From the NCBI GenBank assembly GCA_028456385.1, contig JALNQF010000247.1:1-61081 (forward strand): a DNA stretch of 61,081 nt. The letters are read 5' to 3'. The position numbers were made by a program, and so were the translations under genes. Shown here piece after piece: positions 55,482-61,081 of the stretch (the first letter of the stretch is position 1; each line of letters starts with the position of its first letter). The DNA comes from Ophiosphaerella korrae. Its lineage: Eukaryota > Ascomycota > Dothideomycetes > Pleosporales > Phaeosphaeriaceae. Below the pieces are notes generated by a model. It was not told the origin of the DNA and searched no databases. It worked only from the letters and a program-made list of their open reading frames with translations.

Positions 55482-56424
55482 ATGACATCCGTCCTTATCA
55501 GTTTTGCTATATGCTTCTCGGTTGGACTCCTGCTGAGCGTCGTGCTCATATATCGCGATGTCAGGCCACGCGAGAGTTTGGGACACCCCTACCTCTGGGA
55601 GAGAGTCCTGGCTGCTCTCTTCGGCGCTTGCCAAGCAGGTTTGTCAATAGCTGGTATAACTGCAATCGTGTTCGCACTTCGCTCGAAAGGCGAGATGTAC
55701 TGGGTTGACATGGCTGTACGATGCAACCTCCAGCTTCTCACTGGCACAAATGTAAGAAGATCCAAGTAAACTCTTCAGGCTTGCTAATTTGTGGGATAAC
55801 CAGCTGGCTCGAATCCTACGTGTTTTGATGTTTCCCCGCTGGGCCATATGGTTGGCATATATGATCGCCATCTTGACAGCCCCGAATATTGTTTATCCTA
55901 TGAGGTAGGAAATGCGACTTCAACTGCCTATTTTTCTAAGTAAAACAGGGGCAGCAATAATTGCTTTGCTTACGGCTCGGAACCACTTTATCTCCTTGCG
56001 GCAGCGTCACTCCTATCCTCAGCAGTTTCACGTGGACGGCTAGAAGATTATAAGAATTCAGGGTCGGATCAAAACAGCTCGGGATATAAGCAATTGTTAA
56101 CTATTTTTATAATCACAAACGCAATTGCAGCGTCATGCCAGCTGTGTGGAGCGATTGTCATTTATATTATATCGCTTGCCGAGAGCAAGATAGACACTAG
56201 CCTCCGCCAGGGCATTTTTCTAGTATGTCCTGATCATCGTTGTTGTGCAATCTAACTGCGGACAGGCTTGTACAGCGACACAGTTGCTGTGCCCTCTCGC
56301 TTTCTGCTTAGCTGGCATCAAGCGCCGACTCCTCGAACCTTTTAGAACTCTAACGCGCAGATTACAATTAAGAAGTATAGGTGATAGCAATATTGAGGGT
56401 GCAATGAGATTGGACAGCCTATAG
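55482..56424 (+). CDS. Six-TM hypothetical membrane protein, four exons
   Basis: Exons 55482-55751, 55804-55904, 55949-56222 and 56266-56424 give 267 aa. The introns are 52, 44 and 43 nt; the last has a textbook GTATGT...CTAACTGCGGACAG. The ATG at 55482 is chosen because the TATA box lies 50 bp upstream and the first membrane helix begins there (TSVLISFAICFSVGLLLSVV); two further in-frame ATGs (55437, 55455) precede it. Hydrophobic segments follow near residues 39-63, 102-120, 135-150, 181-206 and 218-233. The C-terminal tail is basic (KRRLLEPFRTLTRRLQLR). No family recognised; it is not of the rhodopsin type seen elsewhere in the window. Confidence 0.6.
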
Positions 56425-57385
56425 AACGTTGCGAATTTGGCACTAAGACGGGCGCAGGAGTTGAGAATGCTTGTGCAATCGACAAGGCTGAGTGAAATTA
56501 CTTTAGGTTTGATGTCAACTTGCATCTGTTTTTGACGGATGTTCAGGAAGCGTCCAAAATTGGAAGGGGGAGGGGGCGTAGAGATCCCAACGAGCTTTAA
56601 TGGAAGAGTACTACAAACCCTATCACTTCAGCACAATTCACTGTGGAGCCAAAGATCAGCCTTGGAACCTACGCAGCGTGTGGTCTGACGGCGATGAGCC
56701 ATACGTAATTTGCTTTCTCACCCTCGTGAGTTCGGAGCCAATCCCCCCCTAAGAGTGGCGAAGTTGCATGATGTCGGAACCGATCTGTGCATAGACTTCA
56801 CACTGCCCGAGGGGAGCGGCTCTATCACTCGTACACCATGGCAGTAGGACATTCATGTCGATGACGGGTGTCTGCCTTGTGGATCAGACTCGCTCACTCT
56901 TTCATTCGATCAGGAAACTCCAGCGCAGACTGTGCATTAACTTCGATCTGCACGAGCGGAGCAGCTCCATCACTCGTACGCCATCGTGGCAGGACATTCA
57001 TGCAGATAAAGGGTGTCTGCCTCGTAATCAGACTCATCCACTCTTTCATTCGATCAAGAGCACTCCAGCACGAGCCACTGGCGGCATCAACATCATGCAC
57101 ACGACGCCCGAAACCACTTTGCGGACATGATGTAATAAGACGGGAGTGTCTGATTCGACCGATGAGGGGTAGAGAAGGAAGCAAGACCGCAGTCGTGTCT
57201 CACTTCACCTGAACAGGCCACTGGTGGAGTATTGAAGCGCTTTCTGTTGCCTTGACTGGGGCCATGACGTGATAGCACAGGTGGAGGGAACAGCCTGAGC
57301 TCCGGAAATAGATCAGCAATAGCACGTGTCCACATGTGTACTGAAGTATAAAGCCAGCGCCCTTCCTGCATTTTGCCCGTACAAC
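56425..57385. other. Intergenic with a tandem duplication
   Basis: Apart from the 144-bp duplication at 56786-57074 there is nothing recognisable. TATAAAG at 57347 is a plausible TATA box for the next gene, though it is only 33 bp from the ATG. Confidence 0.45.
56786..57074 (+). repeat. 144-bp tandem duplication
   Basis: Copies 56786-56929 and 56930-57074 share GGACATTCATG, GGGTGTCTGCC and CACTCTTTCATTCGATCA and are about 80 percent alike by eye. Confidence 0.75.
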
Positions 57386-59302
57386 ATGGATCCACAAGAC
57401 TGGACCGCTTCCTTCACCCCAGGGTTTGACGACTTGGACGCCTTCCTTCTAATGGAGGTAAACAACTGCACCTGCGATCCTGCTGACACATTCGACTTGG
57501 TAAGTCTCTATGAATTACTGTGATCTGACGTTGCTGACGTGCAAATGAAGAGCATGGCTTTTCAGTCAGGATCCCACGCAGACAACCAGAAGACAGGCGG
57601 CACGCCGGACCAAATCTCCTTGGATGAGAGTCTCGAAGTTGCAGAACCCAGGAAGGAACATAGAGCGGCGCTTAATTTCTCCAACATCTCCGCAATTTCT
57701 TCACCGCCACACACCGGAGAAACGAATCTGACATCGTCACTCCAGGCATTCGTTCTCGGCCACAAGGACGTCAAAGCTTTATCTCAAGTATCTCTCAGTA
57801 TCTCTACCACCTATGTCATTGCGAACTTCGAGCCGGCGGAAATGAAGCAAGACTTTGGCAATCTTGGACCGAAAGACAAGATGGGAATGGTATGCAAGCA
57901 GCACTCCTACGTGGAGGAGGCTATCACATTCGGAAGCAACAATGAGATCATTGCCAAGGAAGCCCAAACAACAACATCTTCCCTTGAAGATCAGGCCATG
58001 AGCGACGTGGAAGATGACCCTGCTACAGAATCATGGCAACCAGCAACTCCCCAATTTGTTCCTGCGCAAGCCGCAGGCCAACGTCCTGATTTAGGACGTC
58101 CCAAATTTCGAAGCCTCCGGGAACAACTTATGGGTTGGGAGGAGACCGACAACGATAGGGACAATATGGCAACTGACCAACCACGCGATGCACACGTTGA
58201 GCCTAAGGCCCTCGAGGATGCCAGCCAGCCAGTGGAAACACTCGCCCACTTTGTAAATGATAGGAAGGCTGGACAGCCATCCGAGCCGCTCGTAAGCCTT
58301 GCGAATAGTGCAAAGATTGAGCAGCCACGTCCATGTTTGAGCCTTGCAGACGGCGGGAAGGTCGGCCTGTCACAGAAGCCACTTGCGACCCCTTCGGACG
58401 ATGAGAAGGCTGAGCAGCCCCAGGAGCCACCCGTGAGCCTTGCGGACGATAGTGAGATGGACCAGACACATGTGTCATCCGCCACCAATGCAGATAATGA
58501 GAAGGCAGACAAGATGCCAGAAGCATTGCAAGAGCTTAGTCACGAGAAGGTGAAAATGGTGACCTCCTCCTCGCCTTTGGGCTCTTTTTCAGTTGGGGAA
58601 CAACGTGCTACGAGCACTGATGCAAGCAAGACGACTCCCAATGCTAGTCCCTCTGAACGAGTAAACATTTCCGATCCGGTTTTGACGGAGGCTGCACTGA
58701 AACCTCTCCTTCCCGAACGACCTGCGCTCGTGGCACCTAAAACTGTTATTCAGGGTGCTAGCCTCGAAGAACCGATCGTGATTGATTCCTCTGGTGACGA
58801 ACAGGAAGAGGACTCAAGCGGTTCAGAGCATAGAAAACGCTCTTCAACATTAAGCCGTGTACGATACAAACCACAGCGAGCCGATGGAGTTATCATGTGG
58901 ACCGATCCAAAAGTTGAGGAACGATTCTTGAGCAAGACGAAAGCTATCTGGTACCACATCCAGTCGCAGTGGATGAAAGTGCGACAACTGCCTGGCCTAG
59001 AAGGCATGCTGAGTGTTGTCCAATACAACAACTTGATCAACACAATCGCTAGCAACTCGGTCGAAAACGATGTGCTAGCCCACGACGATGTTATTATGCT
59101 GCGCGATCGCTACAAGCGAGTGACAAATCAGGCTCTTTCCAAGCTTTCATCTAGGAGTGACCGAAACCTCGTGCGCAATCTGAGGAGATATATGAACCGA
59201 TTTCACGACGAATCGCAGATAGTGAAACTCATTACGGACCACCCTATGAAGGATGACGAAGAGGACGTCGACTACAGGCCGGCTAAACGTCGTAGATCTT
59301 GA
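57386..59302 (+). CDS. Nuclear protein with SUMO-interacting motif, two exons
   Basis: Exons 57386-57499 and 57551-59302 give 621 aa; the 51-nt intron (GTAAGT, GCTGACG, ending AAG) is in phase 0. Most of the protein is disordered. Between about residues 240 and 350 four or five degenerate 25-residue repeats occur (A-D-D/S-x-K-x-x-QP-x-EPLVSLA). At 446-458 the sequence EPIVIDSSGDEQEED is a classical SUMO-interacting motif: a hydrophobic V/I core, then Ser and acidic residues. A compact helical domain follows (ERFLSKTKAIWYHIQSQW, then NLVRNLRRYM). The C-terminus is RPAKRRRS, a likely nuclear localisation signal. A role in SUMO-dependent chromatin or repair complexes is inferred only; the family is unknown to me. 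Confidence 0.7.
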
Positions 59303-60540
59303 TACCCGACGATTATTTTGCTTTACACGTTTGGAGTGGGTGTATGTAACATGGAGATGGAGAGAAGGCGAGACATGGCAAGAAGCGCAAGAGCGCTGCG
59401 CTGGAACCAGATGCGCCAGAGCCAACAGCTCAGATGGCGCGAATAAGCGGCACTAGGTTGCAGAGGATGCAACTGCGCTAGAACCTTGGAGAGCCCTGGT
59501 AGCGCGAATGTGGTAAATGGAGGAGGTGCAGAACATGGGCTACTTGGATTGGGTTGGGTTTGTAGCTTAAGTCTTCTTGCATTTCCCGAATTCCTACTCT
59601 AAACCGATCTTGCTGACCTCCCTAATGACTTCTGTTAAGACTGTCTACAATATCAATGTATAAAATTCAATTCGCGGCATAGAAACCAAAATGCTCTTTG
59701 AGTTTCTCTCTAGTTAAGTGACTTGAGTCCTGTATGGGGGTATTATACATTGGTTGCGGATGTCTTCCGGCAAGACCGATTGAGCTTTGAGGGATCCAAC
59801 TGCAGCCCGTCTGACATTCCTATCTTGACTCGATAACTCTCCTATGCACCACCAACCACCGATACCGAACAAATATAGTTCAATGATAGCTTAGAGGGGG
59901 TGGCAGTAAAGCCTGGGAGAACTCCGGAGCATTACTAGATGGGAAGAACACCCTCCGTGCCGAGACAAATGAGGGGTACTTTGACTTCAAGTGTCTATAA
60001 CTCTGCGCGCACCTCGAGCTCTATTACAACTTCGTATAAATAGTACACTGTGGTTACTTTTAAACATTTAGGACCTCTTCCTTATCTATCCTAGACAAGG
60101 ATCGGTTATGATCTTGCAGAAGAGATCGTTCGGCAAACGCTACACCAGCAGTCACTCGCCCGAATCGCAGCTGGATGTTTATGGCAATTAGAGTGCTCTT
60201 AGACGACTAACAACACTTGTTCACGAGAGTTCAAAATGAACTAGTTTCTTATTGGCTACAAGCAGGGCTGACAATTCCTCTGTGAGTAACTTAGAGACGC
60301 TCGAACCCTGCTATACCTTTCGACTGACGGGCCTCATTTCTCTTTTGCCCCTCATCATTGACAGCCGCACTGTTGGCCTGCAAGTCTTGCTGCCTGGTAA
60401 CAAGCAGCCACTCTACTGCTGTAGCTCATCGTTGGCTCGTTGTGTAACTAGATACAATTATGCGAGTGATTGCACTGCTTAATGCTCTATACCTGCTGCA
60501 GCGATCTTACATCCTTAATGGGAAAGACTCAGGTGTGTCC
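59303..60540. other. Intergenic, no supported gene
   Basis: Ordinary base composition. The frame at 60252-60482 lacks family features and splice partners. Confidence 0.45.
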
Positions 60541-61081
60541 TGGGACGTGTTGAATATCACAGTATGTGAGACGTAGTGCGTGACAGGAGCTGGGAAGGTG
60601 TATATATACAGGCGTCCCACCTGTCTGGAAAACTAATGGATTAATTCACTCACCTCAACAGAGCCATTGCACACGAATATCAACGGGGCATTGGTAGTCC
60701 TGGGACATTAGTAGTCCTGGGACATTAGTAACCCGCCAAGGAATATGTCAAACATCACGGTGGCTGAGACAAGGAACACGTGACAGGAGTCGGGGCCGCG
60801 TACATATATATAGACGGTGTGCCCCTCAGTCTAGACAGACAATAAACAAACCGAACAATCAGTCAAAGAACTATCACTTGTTTTAACAGAATACATCCGT
60901 CCAAGATGCAATGTCCCAGGACCACCAACGTCCCAGGACCACCAACGTCCCAGGACCACCAGTGTCCCAGGACTACTAATGTCCCAGGACCATCAACGTC
61001 CCAGAACCATTGCACACGAATACCAACGGGGCATTGGTAGTCCTAGGACATTGGTGGTCCTGGGACATTAGTAGTCCTGGG
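60541..61081. repeat. Duplicated unit with 17-bp minisatellite, runs off the window
   Basis: Two diverged units follow each other, one starting near 60548 and one near 60750. Each contains ATCACRGT-RTGAGAC, GTGACAGGAG, a TATATATA stretch, then CCATTGCACACGAATA-CAACGGGGCATTGG and minisatellite copies. The 17-bp repeat GTCCCAGGACCACCAAC occurs about six times at 60913-61013 in one orientation and as its reverse complement at 60693-60733 and 61033-61081. The array continues past the last base. Confidence 0.9.

Noticed and set aside
1..61081. CRISPR array, riboswitch, rRNA or tRNA genes
   Set aside because: None seen; the 17-bp and 118-bp repeats are contiguous minisatellites without spacers, and this is fungal nuclear DNA.

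Overview
The window is nuclear DNA of a filamentous ascomycete (Pezizomycotina, most likely a Dothideomycete). The grounds are: genes with short 43-71 nt introns that use GTANGT/GTTAGT donors, CTAAC/CTGAC branch sites and YAG/AAG acceptors; fungus-specific families (HET, HET-NACHT, rhodopsin-like 7TM, BCS1-like AAA, fungal APH-like kinases); and heavy repeat-induced point mutation (RIP, C:G to T:A mainly at CpA). Exons below were placed by eye from splice signals and frame continuity.

Layout. 1-9379 is an extremely AT-rich, RIP-destroyed block. Positions 1-5700 still show a Ty3/Gypsy chromovirus: CCHC knuckles, protease, reverse transcriptase, RNase H, integrase and chromodomain. 5700-9379 holds other unreadable repeats, and the AT-rich state stops abruptly at about 9379. 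9380-13014 carries a four-exon Myb/SANT-like nuclear protein. 14658-30050 is accessory DNA: two paralogous seven-exon 7TM genes with identical internal exon sizes, duplicated fragments, a near-complete Tc1 transposon with one nonsense codon, a convergent pair of an NLR-N-like protein and a HET protein, a 212-bp MITE, and the first of two 1001-bp dispersed repeats. The second 7TM gene lies between inverted repeats. 30961-34222 holds a HET-NACHT (NLR) pseudogene broken by four TGG-to-TAG changes and fused to the tail of a pogo/Fot1 transposase, followed by the second 1001-bp repeat.

35654-49806 is gene-rich: an unknown 433-aa protein, an intact BCS1-like AAA ATPase divergent from a 368-aa nuclear-looking protein, an 88-aa protein overlapping the latter's 3' end, a small charged repeat protein, an APH-like kinase, two BCS1 fragments facing head to head in an inverted duplication, and a kinase-like protein. 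50000-61081 is sparser: a palindrome-bearing 118-bp tandem repeat, a small MADS-like ORF, a coiled-coil protein, a six-TM membrane protein, a nuclear protein with a SUMO-interacting motif, and at the right edge a 17-bp minisatellite that changes orientation inside a larger duplicated unit.

Together the window looks like a rapidly changing compartment rich in allorecognition and cell-death type genes, with RIP acting on duplicated sequence. Nothing here is a clear operon-like new system. The most unusual items are the RIP-inactivated HET-NACHT/pogo chimera, the inverted-repeat-flanked 7TM duplicate, the inverted BCS1 duplication, the non-coding 1001-bp repeat family and the orientation-switching minisatellite.
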